A stretch of 64,000 nucleotides of DNA. It comes from Pontibacter actiniarum (GTDB lineage: Bacteria; Bacteroidota; Bacteroidia; Cytophagales; Hymenobacteraceae). Below, piece after piece: positions 46,748 through 55,407 of the stretch (position 1 is its first letter; each line of letters begins with the position of its first letter). Under the pieces are notes generated by a model, which saw only the letters and a program-made list of their open reading frames with translations, made no database searches and had not been told where the DNA came from. Location of the stretch: the NCBI RefSeq assembly GCF_003585765.1, contig NZ_CP021235.1:2170001-2234000 (forward strand), written 5' to 3'. The position numbers and the translations under genes are program-made.

Positions 46748-48799
46748 CTAGCCCAGTCCAAACATGACCAGCAGCATATCAATCGCCTTGATACCGACGA
46801 ACGGCACGATCACCCCACCCACTCCGTAAACGAGCAGGTTGCGGCGCAGCAGAGCACTTGCCCCAATCGGTTTATAAGCCACCCCGCGCAATGCCAACGG
46901 AATCAGGACCGGGATAATAATAGCATTGAAGATTACCGCCGAAAGTATGGCCGATTGCGGACTAGCCAGGTTCATGATGTTGAGCCCCTGCAAGGCAGGT
47001 ATAAAAGCGATGAACAGGGCCGGCACGATAGCGAAGTACTTGGCTACGTCGTTGGCGATGGAGAAGGTGGTGAGCGTGCCGCGGGTGATGAGCAGCTGCT
47101 TCCCAATCTCCACCACCTCGATCAGCTTGGTTGGGTCGTTGTCGAGGTCCACCATGTTGCCAGCTTCTTTGGCTGCCTGTGTACCGGAGTTCATGGCCAC
47201 GCCCACATCGGCCTGTGCCAGTGCAGGAGCATCGTTTGTACCGTCGCCCATCATAGCTACCAGCTTGCCGCTGGCCTGTTCTTTCCGGATGTAGTTGAGT
47301 TTGTCTTCCGGTGTGGCCTCTGCAATAAAGTCATCTACCCCGGCTTTTTCGGCAATAAACTTCGCTGTTAAAGGGTTGTCGCCGGTTACCATCACGGTTT
47401 TTACGCCCATCTTGCGCAGGCGCTCAAAGCGCTCCTGTATGCCCGGCTTAATGATGTCCTCCAGCTGAATCACCCCCTGCACTTCCTCGTTTGCTGCCAC
47501 CACCAAAGGGGTGCCTCCGTTAGCGGCAATCTTTTCAATCGTTTCCGTTACGTTTGGATGTAAGAGGTTGCCGGCGTTCTCTGACATTTTACGAATGGCA
47601 TCGTAAGCTCCTTTGCGGATGCGTGTGCCGTTTGCCAGGTTAATACCGCTGGAGCGGGTCTCGGCCGTGAATTTGATAAACTCCACCTGGCGCATGTCCG
47701 GCTGCGGCACACCTACATTCAGCTCCTGCGCCAGCTCCACGATAGACTTACCCTCAGGTGTTTCATCTGCCAGCGAGCTAAGCACCGCCTGCCGGATAAA
47801 AGCATCTCTATCTACACCCGGTGCCGGGTGAAACTTAGTGGCTCTGCGGTTACCGATGGTAATAGTGCCTGTTTTATCCAGCAGCAGCACGTCAATGTCA
47901 CCAGCAGTTTCCACGGCCTTGCCTGATTTGGTAATTACGTTGGCGCGAAGTGCCCTGTCCATCCCCGCTATACCGATGGCCGAAAGCAGCCCCCCGATCG
48001 TAGTCGGGATCAGGCACACAAACAATGCTATCAGGGCGGCAATCGTAAGCGGTGCGTTGGCATAGTCCGCAAAGGGCTTCAGCGTGACGCAAACCAGCAG
48101 GAAAGTCATGGTAAAACCTGCCAGCAGGATCGTCAGGACAATTTCGTTGGGCGTTTTCTGGCGGCTGGCTCCCTCCACAAGGGCAATCATCTTATCCAGG
48201 AAAGACTCGCCCGGCGCAGTCGTTACCAGTACTTTTATCTGATCTGACAGCACCTTGGTACCGCCTGTTACCGAAGACCGGTCACCGCCTGCCTCCCGTA
48301 TCACCGGAGCAGACTCACCTGTAATAGCAGACTCATCAATGGAGGCCAGGCCGTCTATAATCTCCCCGTCCGTTGGGATTAGCTCCCCGGCCGATACCAC
48401 GAACACATCGCCTTTTTTGAGCTGGGAAGAGCTGACTTGGGTTACGTTTCCTTTGGCGTCCACCACATTGGCAGGCGTTTCCTCACGTGTCTTGCGCAGC
48501 GAGTCCGCCTGTGCCTTGCCGCGAGCCTCGGCAATGGCCTCTGCGAAATTGGCGAAGAGCAAGGTTATGAGCAGAATCAGGAAGATGGTGATGTTATAGC
48601 CCAGGCTTCCCTGCGAGGTATCACCTGAGATGAGCAGGTACAAGGTGACCAGCAGCATCACAAAGGTGCCCAGCTCCACCGTGAACATCACGGGATTTTT
48701 AATCATTTGCCTTGGATTGAGTTTCACGAAGGACTCCGCCAGTGCCTGTTTTACCAGCGGCCCTTCAAACAATCCGGTTTCTTTATTTTTAGCTGTCAT
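46748..48799 (-). CDS. kdpB: potassium-transporting ATPase subunit B (P-type ATPase)
   Basis: A 683-residue type IA P-ATPase that energises KdpA. Motifs: TGES (160-163), phosphorylated aspartate D308 in DKTGT, KGAYDA (nucleotide binding), [12 protein letters not shown] and [31 protein letters not shown] hinge region, with seven membrane segments. All complete. The gene lies 115 bases downstream of kdpA, a looser spacing than the classical overlapping kdp genes. Confidence 0.97.
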   Translation of the reverse strand: MTAKNKETGLFEGPLVKQALAESFVKLNPRQMIKNPVMFTVELGTFVMLLVTLYLLISGDTSQGSLGYNITIFLILLITLLFANFAEAIAEARGKAQADSLRKTREETPANVVDAKGNVTQVSSSQLKKGDVFVVSAGELIPTDGEIIDGLASIDESAITGESAPVIREAGGDRSSVTGGTKVLSDQIKVLVTTAPGESFLDKMIALVEGASRQKTPNEIVLTILLAGFTMTFLLVCVTLKPFADYANAPLTIAALIALFVCLIPTTIGGLLSAIGIAGMDRALRANVITKSGKAVETAGDIDVLLLDKTGTITIGNRRATKFHPAPGVDRDAFIRQAVLSSLADETPEGKSIVELAQELNVGVPQPDMRQVEFIKFTAETRSSGINLANGTRIRKGAYDAIRKMSENAGNLLHPNVTETIEKIAANGGTPLVVAANEEVQGVIQLEDIIKPGIQERFERLRKMGVKTVMVTGDNPLTAKFIAEKAGVDDFIAEATPEDKLNYIRKEQASGKLVAMMGDGTNDAPALAQADVGVAMNSGTQAAKEAGNMVDLDNDPTKLIEVVEIGKQLLITRGTLTTFSIANDVAKYFAIVPALFIAFIPALQGLNIMNLASPQSAILSAVIFNAIIIPVLIPLALRGVAYKPIGASALLRRNLLVYGVGGVIVPFVGIKAIDMLLVMFGLG

Positions 48800-48914
48800 T
48801 TCTTTTGTATTTAAGGCGCAGACACAAGAGGCGTTGCCACAAACTGGCAGACGGGGTGCTCCAATGCGTTACCGGGCTTACCCGCTTCGCTTCTTGCTGC
48901 GCCGTTTATATCTT

Positions 48915-50612
48915 TTAGTAGATGGTGAAGTATTCTGCAATAGGGCCCAATACCAGCGACGGGAAGAAAGCCAGTGCAGCCACAATCCAGATCACGAAAA
49001 ACACCATCAGGCCAAAGGTGCCCGTATCGGTTTTCAGCGTACCGGCAGACTCCGGGATATAGCGTTTGCTGGCCATGATGCCAGCTATGGCCACTGGCCC
49101 TATAATGGGTAGGTACCGGCTCAGGATCAGCACAAAACCTGTGGTGATGTTCCAGAAGGGCGTGTTGTCGCCGAGCCCCTCAAAGCCGGAGCCGTTGTTC
49201 GCGGCAGAGGAAGTATACTCGTACAGCATTTCGGAGAAGCCGTGGAAGCCGGGGTTGTTTAACCAGCCGATTTCCGGGTTCTGTACATACACATAGGCCG
49301 CTAGCGCCGTACCTGAAAGTATAAGGAAAGGGTGCAACAGCGCGATTATAATGGCGATCTTTACCTCCCGGGCCTCTACCTTCTTACCCAAAAACTCTGG
49401 CGTGCGCCCCACCATCAACCCGGAGATAAACACGGCAATGATGATAAAGACAAAGAAGTTAAGGAAGCCCACACCCACCCCTCCGTAGAAGGAGTTGATC
49501 ATCATGCCCAGCATGGTATTCATACCTGAAAGCGGCGTGAGGGAGTCGTGCATGGCATTCACGGACCCGTTGGAGGTAACCGTGGTGCTGGTGGCCCACA
49601 TACCTGAGGCAGCAGCGCCCAGGCGCATTTCCTTGCCCTCCAGGGAGCCCAGACCTTGATCAATGCCCATATTGGAAATGGCAGGATTGCCGTTCATCTC
49701 GAAGTATACGGTTGTCGTCAGCAGCAGCAGGAAGCCTACCGTCATGGCACCGAACACCATCCACCCCAGGCGCTTGCGGTCCAGGTAAAAGCCTAGCGCA
49801 AAAGCCAGCCCAATCGGTATCAGGATGATCACCATGTTTTCTACCATGTTGCTCAGGTAGGTAGGGTTTTCGAGCGGGTGCGCGGAGTTCACCCCGAAGA
49901 AGCCACCGCCGTTGGTCCCCACCTGCTTGATCGCGACCATAGCGGCTGCCGGGCCTCTGGATATCTGCTGCTCCACTCCTTGCAGAGTAGTGATGGTGTC
50001 TTTGCCTTCGAACGTCATCGGTGTGCCCTGCGTGGCAACTATTACCGCTACCACCACACTTAAAGGCAGCAGAATGCGGGTACAGCTTTTCAGGAAATAG
50101 TCGAAGAAGTTGCCCAGGTGCTGTGTGCTGCGGCTGCGCATGGCGTTGAATACCACGGCGCAGGCAGCCATACCTGTGCCTGCCGTCACGAACTGCAAAA
50201 AGCACATGACCCCCAGCTGCGAAAGGTAGGAAAGCCCCGTTTCGCCGGAATAGTGCTGCAGGTTGCAGTTTACCAGAAAGCTGATAGCCGTATTAAAGGC
50301 CAGGTCAGGCGACATGGACGGGTTGTTATCGGGGTTCCAGAACGGGTGGTGGCTCTGCGTCATCAGCAGAAACATAGCCCAGAAGAACCAGATCAGGTTA
50401 ATGCTTAGCAGCGCGACCATACTTTGTTTCCAGGTCATTTCGCGGCTGGCGTCGATGCCGCTCATGCGGAAGAAGAAGCGCTCCAGCGGTGCCATAAAAT
50501 CAAGCCAGGTACGCTCTCCTTTGTATACTTTCGCGATGTATTTGCCCAGTGGCAACCCAATGGCTACCGTGAGCAGGAACATGGCGATTACTCCTAGTAT
50601 ATCAGTTAACAT
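48915..50612 (-). CDS. kdpA: potassium-transporting ATPase subunit A (K+ channel-like subunit)
   Basis: A 565-residue pore subunit of the SKT superfamily with about ten membrane segments. Selectivity-filter-type loops are seen as FLVNCNLQHYSGE, GTNGGGFFGVNSAHPLENP and TSSAANNGSGFEGLGDNTP; Gly residues of each loop are intact. Starts MLTDILGVIAMFLLTVAIG, as usual for KdpA. It is 24 bases downstream of kdpF. Confidence 0.97.
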   Translation of the reverse strand: MLTDILGVIAMFLLTVAIGLPLGKYIAKVYKGERTWLDFMAPLERFFFRMSGIDASREMTWKQSMVALLSINLIWFFWAMFLLMTQSHHPFWNPDNNPSMSPDLAFNTAISFLVNCNLQHYSGETGLSYLSQLGVMCFLQFVTAGTGMAACAVVFNAMRSRSTQHLGNFFDYFLKSCTRILLPLSVVVAVIVATQGTPMTFEGKDTITTLQGVEQQISRGPAAAMVAIKQVGTNGGGFFGVNSAHPLENPTYLSNMVENMVIILIPIGLAFALGFYLDRKRLGWMVFGAMTVGFLLLLTTTVYFEMNGNPAISNMGIDQGLGSLEGKEMRLGAAASGMWATSTTVTSNGSVNAMHDSLTPLSGMNTMLGMMINSFYGGVGVGFLNFFVFIIIAVFISGLMVGRTPEFLGKKVEAREVKIAIIIALLHPFLILSGTALAAYVYVQNPEIGWLNNPGFHGFSEMLYEYTSSAANNGSGFEGLGDNTPFWNITTGFVLILSRYLPIIGPVAIAGIMASKRYIPESAGTLKTDTGTFGLMVFFVIWIVAALAFFPSLVLGPIAEYFTIY

Positions 50613-50636
50613 TTTTCTTGTGTTGTGGTAGTGAAC

Positions 50637-50714
50637 TTAGAATTTCTCGGGTTTTAGCAGCACGTAAAACAGGTAGCCAAACGTGACGATGCTTAGGATG
50701 AAAAGTGCAATCAT
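50637..50714 (-). CDS. kdpF: potassium-transporting ATPase small subunit F
   Basis: A 25-residue hydrophobic peptide with one membrane segment, starting MIALFILSIVTFGYLF and ending LLKPEKF, matching KdpF. It is too short for ordinary ORF calls. KdpF stabilises the KdpABC complex. Located directly upstream of kdpA on the same strand. Confidence 0.9.
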   Translation of the reverse strand: MIALFILSIVTFGYLFYVLLKPEKF

Positions 50715-50756
50715 ATCTTTTGTGTGTATAGATGAGCTTCATAGGTTGGAAAGGCA

Positions 50757-51116
50757 TTAAGGCAGCATGTTGTGCGTCATCTGCTGAGAGCAACGAACCA
50801 GGGCCGGCCCCATCAGCAAGCGCCACTGCAGCGAGTTATCTCCGTTGTAAAGGTGCAGGGCATACAGGTAAGAAACCTGCAGCGCGTGGCGCACCTGCTG
50901 ATCGCCTTCCTGCAACAGCTTGTTTGCCTCCCGGAAGCATCGGCGGGCGCCGTCGAGGTTAACGGCATCGATAAAGCGGTTGGTGTAAGAGGCAAAGCAG
51001 GCCAGCTGGCGGTGCAGGTTGCGCTTGTTCTCTTCTAAACTAATCTCAGGTGCCAGGTCCGGAAATTCCTGGCTCAGCTCCTTCGAAATTTCATGATGCT
51101 GTATCATAGCGCTCAT
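50757..51116 (-). CDS. kdp-linked soluble protein of unknown function (DUF7674-like)
   Basis: A 119-residue helical protein: HHEISKELSQEFPDLAPEI, RQLACFASYTNRFIDAVN, RRCFREANKLLQEGDQQVRHALQVSYLYALHLYNGDN, SLQWRLLMGPAL. The pattern of one or two helical repeats recalls DUF7674-type Bacteroidota proteins seen near kdp genes, from memory and with limited certainty. No membrane segment. I start at ATG 51116; the longer frame to 51179 overlaps the 31-residue peptide gene. Lies between that peptide and kdpF in the same orientation, so it belongs to the kdp transcript. Confidence 0.7.
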   Translation of the reverse strand: MSAMIQHHEISKELSQEFPDLAPEISLEENKRNLHRQLACFASYTNRFIDAVNLDGARRCFREANKLLQEGDQQVRHALQVSYLYALHLYNGDNSLQWRLLMGPALVRCSQQMTHNMLP

Positions 51117-51126
51117 AGAAAAGAAA

Positions 51127-51222
51127 TTAAATGTTGTCAAAAAAATCAATGGATTTGTAAAAGAGCCAGAAGCAGGCAAGCCCGGCTACCAGCAGTAAAA
51201 TCGTCATCAGCACTTCATTCAT
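51127..51222 (-). CDS. 31-residue single-pass membrane peptide, first gene of the kdp transcript
   Basis: A short frame (MNEVLMTILLLVAGLACFWL... ending KSIDFFDNI) with one hydrophobic segment and a charged/aromatic C-terminus, 10 bases upstream of the 119-residue gene. In size and topology it parallels KdpF, with which it shares the operon. Its ATG lies about 22 bases downstream of the start predicted from the candidate sigma54 promoter. No family assigned; possibly a second small subunit or regulator of Kdp. Confidence 0.65.
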   Translation of the reverse strand: MNEVLMTILLLVAGLACFWLFYKSIDFFDNI

Positions 51223-51253
51223 AGTATAAATGGTTTGTTGTGCCAGACCTTTA

Positions 51254-51269
51254 GTCAAGGGGGGTGCCA
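51254..51269 (-). promoter_or_regulatory. candidate sigma54 promoter of the kdp operon
   Basis: Minus-strand TGGCACCCCCCTTGAC: a perfect TGGCAC -24 element, correct five-base spacing and TTGA in place of the consensus TTGC at -12. Predicted start near 51244, 22 bases before the first kdp ORF. It fits the NtrC-type regulator encoded immediately upstream, but the -12 deviation lowers confidence. Confidence 0.45.
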
Positions 51270-51355
51270 GGAAGTATAAAGTATGGGCTACCCAAGTATA
51301 AACCGCAACTAATCAAGCCATTTCACACTTGCGCTTTTCCTGGAGGTGATCCAAC

Positions 51356-51394
51356 AAAAAAGCCGACCCTACCATTTTGGTAGGGTCGGCTTTT
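51356..51394 (-). terminator. terminator of the sigma54 activator gene
   Basis: Perfect 17-bp stem (51358-51374 with 51378-51394), three-base loop, followed by a T-run on the minus strand. It shows that the regulator gene is transcribed apart from the kdp operon. Confidence 0.9.
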
Positions 51395-51478
51395 CATATC
51401 GGTAGGCTATACTTGCGGAAACGCGTCAGCGGCCGCTATACTTAGCTCCTTTTTGATCACCTATACTTGAGGCAGTTT

Positions 51479-52834
51479 TTAGTTCAGGCCATACTCCTGC
51501 ACCTTGCGGTAAAGCGTGGTCAGGCCGATGTGCAGGCGGCGGGCGGCTTCGGTTTTGTTGCCGTCGGTCTGTTCCAGTATTTTCATGATGTGCTTGCGCT
51601 CCACGGTACTGAGGGAGGTATCGCTTTCAGAAGCCTCCAGGGAGGGAGCTGCTGTCCAGAACTCTGCGGGCAGGTGCTCGGGCGTCAGTTTTTCTTCATC
51701 GGCCAATATAACGGCACGCTCCATCACGTTTTTCAGCTCCCGGATATTTCCCTTCCAGGGGTAATGCTTCAGCTTCTGAATAAACTCTTCGCTCATCCCC
51801 TCCAGCCGACGGTTCATTTTCAGGTTGTACAGCTGCAGGAAGTGCTGCGCCAGCAGAGGGATATCCGCCTGTCGCTCCCGCAGCGTTGGCACCCTTATCT
51901 TGAACACCGAGAGGCGGTAGTACAGGTCAGGACGGAAGCGGTCTGCCTCGGCTTCAGCCTGCAGGTCGCGGTTGGTGGCGGCCACAATGCGCACGTTCAC
52001 TTTTACAGGTTTTGTATCGCCCAGCTTTGTAAAGGATTGCGTCTCCAGCACGCGCAGGAATTTGGCCTGTAGTTCCGGCGGCATCTCCCCTATCTCATCC
52101 AGGAAAATAGTACCGCCGTTGGCTTCTTCGAACAAGCCTTTCTTATCGGCCATCGCCCCGGTAAAGGCTCCTTTCTTGTAGCCAAATATCTCCGACTCCA
52201 AAAGGTCTTTCGGGAAAGCGCTGCAGTTGACGGCCACAAACGGTTTGCTGCGCCTTGGGCTGGCACTGTGGATGGCCTGCGCAAACAGCTCCTTTCCCAC
52301 GCCTGTTTCGCCTTCGAGCAACACGGTCGAATCCGTGGCAGCAACGCGTGCCGTTAGCTCTTTGGCCTGTTTTAAGGCGGGTGTATGGCCGATAATGGTA
52401 TCTAAGGTAAACTTAGCCTCCACTTGCTTTTCCAGCTCGGCCACCCGTTTGCGCAGCCTTGCTTTGTCGGCAGCCCTGGCCACTGTTACGATCAGTTGCT
52501 CGTCGTTCTCCCCTTTGGTCAGGTAATCAAAGGCCCCCTGCTTCATAGCACTTACGCCATCCTGTATCGTTCCGAAGGCCGTCATCAGGATCACCTCCGG
52601 CAGCGGGTACTTTTCCTTTACCTTGCGCAGGATGTTCAGGCCATGGTCGTCGGGCAGCTTCACGTCGCTCAGCACCACCTCCACCTCCTCTGCATGGTTC
52701 TCCAGCAACTCAAACCCCTCGCGGGCGTTTTTGGCCTGCAGCACCTGGTATCCCTCCAGCTCCAGCACACGTGCCAGTACCTGCCGCAGGTTGTTTTCGT
52801 CATCGATGAGGAGAAGCGTTGAATTTGTTTGCAT
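51479..52834 (-). CDS. NtrC-type sigma54-dependent response regulator
   Basis: A 451-residue regulator: receiver domain with phospho-aspartate D57 (LSDVKLPD), AAA+ domain with Walker A GETGVGKE (about 175-182), the sigma54-contact loop GAFTGA (222-227) and Walker B GGTIFLDEIGE, then a Fis-type HTH (NKTEAARRLHIGLTTLYRKVQEY). It would activate a sigma54 promoter by ATP hydrolysis. Position directly upstream of kdp and the presence of a histidine kinase at the other end suggest it takes the place of the OmpR-type KdpE; this is inference. It has its own terminator. Confidence 0.93.
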   Translation of the reverse strand: MQTNSTLLLIDDENNLRQVLARVLELEGYQVLQAKNAREGFELLENHAEEVEVVLSDVKLPDDHGLNILRKVKEKYPLPEVILMTAFGTIQDGVSAMKQGAFDYLTKGENDEQLIVTVARAADKARLRKRVAELEKQVEAKFTLDTIIGHTPALKQAKELTARVAATDSTVLLEGETGVGKELFAQAIHSASPRRSKPFVAVNCSAFPKDLLESEIFGYKKGAFTGAMADKKGLFEEANGGTIFLDEIGEMPPELQAKFLRVLETQSFTKLGDTKPVKVNVRIVAATNRDLQAEAEADRFRPDLYYRLSVFKIRVPTLRERQADIPLLAQHFLQLYNLKMNRRLEGMSEEFIQKLKHYPWKGNIRELKNVMERAVILADEEKLTPEHLPAEFWTAAPSLEASESDTSLSTVERKHIMKILEQTDGNKTEAARRLHIGLTTLYRKVQEYGLN

Positions 52835-53169
52835 TACTAAAAGGTTTTGGTGCCGCCAAGTTAAGGAGTTCTTTCGTTACATGGTGAGTAAGCTTTTCCT
52901 AAGGAAGAGTTCTCCTTCTGATTATACTTCTACAGGCATGGCAATGCATAGCTTCATTCCACCACCGCCCATTCAAAACACAACCCAGACACTTGCAGGA
53001 GCTGCGCACGCTGCGGGGTCTTGTTGGCTGCTGCGAAGCAAGCGCATCCTGTTAATCCTCTAATCCTACAAATCCTGCTTCAGGTATTTATAAAAGTCTA
53101 TATTCTTATACTTGATGTTATCAATTTTTGTAACTTGTATTTGCGTTACACCACCTACTACTCGTTTAC
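52835..53169. other. spacer upstream of the accessory patch
   Basis: About 335 bases. The first part probably carries the regulator promoter. At 53046-53077 a degenerate array of ATCCT units occurs (listed separately). Two AAGTATA words occur near 52924 and 53108. No ORF supported. Confidence 0.4.
53046..53077. repeat. degenerate ATCCT repeat tract
   Basis: Four imperfect units: ATCCTGTTA, ATCCTCTA, ATCCTACAA, ATCCTG. From memory, similar ATCCT-type tracts occur as dispersed repeats in Bacteroidota, often at gene borders. Origin and function unknown. Confidence 0.5.
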
Positions 53170-53385
53170 ATGACTACGAAAACAAATAATACTGCCAAAC
53201 CCAAGGCAGAAACAGATTTGGCATCCTTTCCCTTTGCTATTCCCAATACGCGGGAGATTGCTTTAGCTGAGAAACAATCCAAAGATCTCCTATTCTCGCT
53301 GCTGCAGAAATGCCTGGTTGACCAGCAGGCCGATAAGGCCCCTATGAACTCGCTGTTTAGCATCAGCAAAGTCAACTTTTTGTGA
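53170..53385 (+). CDS. small protein of unknown function
   Basis: A 71-residue frame: hydrophilic N-terminus rich in Thr/Lys, then FPFAIPNTREIALAEKQSKDLLFSLLQKCLVDQQ and C-terminal SLFSISKVNFL. No signal peptide or membrane segment and no family recognised. The helical middle and clean stop make a real gene plausible. It precedes the PLD-like gene by 113 bases in an AT-rich patch. Confidence 0.45.
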   Translation: MTTKTNNTAKPKAETDLASFPFAIPNTREIALAEKQSKDLLFSLLQKCLVDQQADKAPMNSLFSISKVNFL

Positions 53386-53498
53386 CTCCATACACTGTGG
53401 CACTACCTCTCGGCGCTATGTAGGGTCCGAAGCGGAGGATGATGTCGGGGTTCCAAAACCTGTAAAACAAACTATTATTCGATTACATACCACTTACA

Positions 53499-54446
53499 AT
53501 GTCAAAATTTATTACTGGTAAAGAGCTGGAAGATGCTGTTTACAATATTATCTGGGAGGCAAAAAGAGATCTTTTGATTGTGTCACCTTACATCAAGCTT
53601 GATGACTATTTTAAGAACCTGTTTAAAAAGCACCTGAACAGCCCAAAACTGCACATAAACATCATCTTTGGGAAAAATGAAGGGCAGGTAAGCAAGAGCT
53701 TCAGTAAGTCTGATCTGAAATTCTTTATGCAGTTTCCCAACATCAGCCTGGTTTACGTGCCCAACCTACACGCGAAATATTATGCCAATGATGAAGCAGG
53801 AGTTTTAACCTCCATTAACCTTTATGACTACTCTTTCAAAAATAACATAGAATACGGTGTGATATTCGAGTCGAAAGGTATTAGTCTGCTATCAAAGCAG
53901 TCTGATACGGCCGTGTGGGAAACTAGTCTTGACATAGCAAATGACCATGAAGTGGTTTACGTAAAGCGTCCGATTTTTGAAAAAGGTTTACTTAGCAAAA
54001 ACTACATGGGCTCTAAAGTACTACTAGATAGAACGGAAGAACTTTATAAAGCCAAAACGCTGGAAAGAGGCAAAAAGAGACTTGAGGATTTTGAAGAAGA
54101 GCTTGACGCCAACGACTACGCAAAAAGGCCTAGCAGAGAAGAGGTCGAGAAGCAGCCAAGGCCTGTCTACAGTGAACAAAAAGTTTCTGAGCGGCCTTTC
54201 CAGCCAGGCTACTGCATTAGAACAGGAGAAAAAATAGCCTTTGACCCAGAGCGGCCTTTAAGTTATCAAGCCTATAAAAGTTGGGCTCAATTTGGAAACG
54301 AAGATTACCAGGAAAACTTCTGCCACTACTCAGGTGAGCCCTCAAAGGGTGAAACAAGTGTTCGTCGACCTATACTTTACAAGAATTGGAAGAAGGCGCA
54401 GGAATTTAGCAACAGCTCAACCCCTAGGTTTGCCAAGGGTTTATAA
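53499..54446 (+). CDS. phospholipase D-like domain protein
   Basis: A 315-residue protein with a single HKD-type motif HAKYYAND (about residues 90-97), preceded by LLIVSPYIKLDDYFK and followed by SINLYDYSFKNN, typical of PLD-superfamily nuclease or phosphodiesterase domains that dimerise to form one active site. The linker is charged and helical. The C-terminus (GYCIRTGEKIAFDPERPLSY, FCHYSGEP) keeps two of the four cysteines expected for a zinc ribbon. The gene is more AT-rich than the surrounding DNA. Nuclease or defence-related role is possible but unproven. Confidence 0.78.
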   Translation: MSKFITGKELEDAVYNIIWEAKRDLLIVSPYIKLDDYFKNLFKKHLNSPKLHINIIFGKNEGQVSKSFSKSDLKFFMQFPNISLVYVPNLHAKYYANDEAGVLTSINLYDYSFKNNIEYGVIFESKGISLLSKQSDTAVWETSLDIANDHEVVYVKRPIFEKGLLSKNYMGSKVLLDRTEELYKAKTLERGKKRLEDFEEELDANDYAKRPSREEVEKQPRPVYSEQKVSERPFQPGYCIRTGEKIAFDPERPLSYQAYKSWAQFGNEDYQENFCHYSGEPSKGETSVRRPILYKNWKKAQEFSNSSTPRFAKGL

Positions 54447-54469
54447 AGGCAATACATACAACACTTGAA

Positions 54470-54512
54470 ACACAAGAGCGAAGAGCAAAAAATTTGCTCT
54501 TCGCTCTTGTGT
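54470..54512. terminator. bidirectional terminator after the PLD-like gene
   Basis: Perfect 20-bp stem (54470-54489 with 54493-54512) with AAA loop. It contains A/T runs on both sides. Confidence 0.85.
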
Positions 54513-54591
54513 TGACAAGGTCTACAGCGTACTTAAAGAGGTAGACTTATAGAGACGCGGCAAGCCTAGGATCTTGTACAGTGCCCCCCTT

Positions 54592-55329
54592 CTACCACGG
54601 AATTTCGCCAGTTTCAGGATTGGTCTCTTCGCTGAAAAACTTTCCTGTTGGTCCGTTCTGGTCTAGTAGCGCATACCTTACAATGCGCTTCCCGGCTTCT
54701 TCGACCTCACCCCCATTGTGATTCGTGAAATCGGTTTTGGTATAGCCGGGGCACACCGCATTTACTTTAAAGGCCGTGTCACGCAGTTCGTAGGCCAAAT
54801 GAACGGTGTACATGTTCATGGCGGCCTTTGAAGAAGCGTAAACCGCATACTTGGCATAGTCATAGGCTGGCCAGCTTGGGTTGCTTTGCAACGAAAGAGA
54901 GCCTACGCTGGTGCTTACATTCACAATTCTTGGCTCGGCCGACTTGCGTAGCAGGTCAATAAAAGCCTGCGTGACCCTTGCCACGCCCAGCACATTGGTG
55001 TTGAAGGCTGCGGTAAACTGATCTGCTCTCGCCTCAAGTGCGGTATACGGCATCCCCCCGTTGATTCCTGCGTTATTAATAAGCACATCCAAGGCACCTG
55101 ATTTTTTACCGATGTCCTCACGGGCAGCTTTGACTGAGCTTTCATCTGTTACATCCAGTTGGATGGCCTCTGCGTTGGTCAGCCCTTCCGACTTCAGCTT
55201 TTCAACCGCCTCGAGCCCTTTGTTCAAGTCACGGCTTCCGAGGTAAACGTAGAATCCTTTTTGCAGCAGTTGCTTTGCCGTTTCAAAGCCGATGCCTTTG
55301 TTCGCTCCTGTAATTAATGCTGATTTCAT
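54592..55329 (-). CDS. short-chain dehydrogenase/reductase
   Basis: A 245-residue classical SDR: TGANKGIG cofactor loop, NNAG at about residue 88, catalytic Ser in NVSTSVGSLS and YASSK (Tyr-x-x-x-Lys) near 165. NADP(H) preference and substrate are not clear. Located 78 bases downstream of the Crp/Fnr regulator gene on the same strand, with a shared palindrome between them, so it is probably a direct target of that regulator. Confidence 0.9.
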   Translation of the reverse strand: MKSALITGANKGIGFETAKQLLQKGFYVYLGSRDLNKGLEAVEKLKSEGLTNAEAIQLDVTDESSVKAAREDIGKKSGALDVLINNAGINGGMPYTALEARADQFTAAFNTNVLGVARVTQAFIDLLRKSAEPRIVNVSTSVGSLSLQSNPSWPAYDYAKYAVYASSKAAMNMYTVHLAYELRDTAFKVNAVCPGYTKTDFTNHNGGEVEEAGKRIVRYALLDQNGPTGKFFSEETNPETGEIPW

Positions 55330-55384
55330 TTTTAGTGCTTTTTAGATGACTTAGGCAAAAGTGCACCTTCTAAAAATGAAGCCG

Positions 55385-55400
55385 TTTACCATTTGGTAAA
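55385..55400. promoter_or_regulatory. palindromic operator candidate upstream of the SDR gene
   Basis: TTTACCATTTGGTAAA, a 7-bp inverted repeat with a two-base centre. The core TTACCAnnTGGTAA is repeated at 56009-56022. A -7-like box (CACTTTTG at 55363-55356, one mismatch) downstream places the palindrome centre about 43 bases upstream of the expected start, an activator-type position. Confidence 0.6.
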
Positions 55401-55407
55401 AACAGTT

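Noticed and set aside
51235..51250. Second TGGCAC on the minus strand upstream of the kdp operon as an alternative sigma54 promoter
   Set aside because: The -12 position reads ACCA instead of TTGC; the site at 51254-51269 is clearly better.
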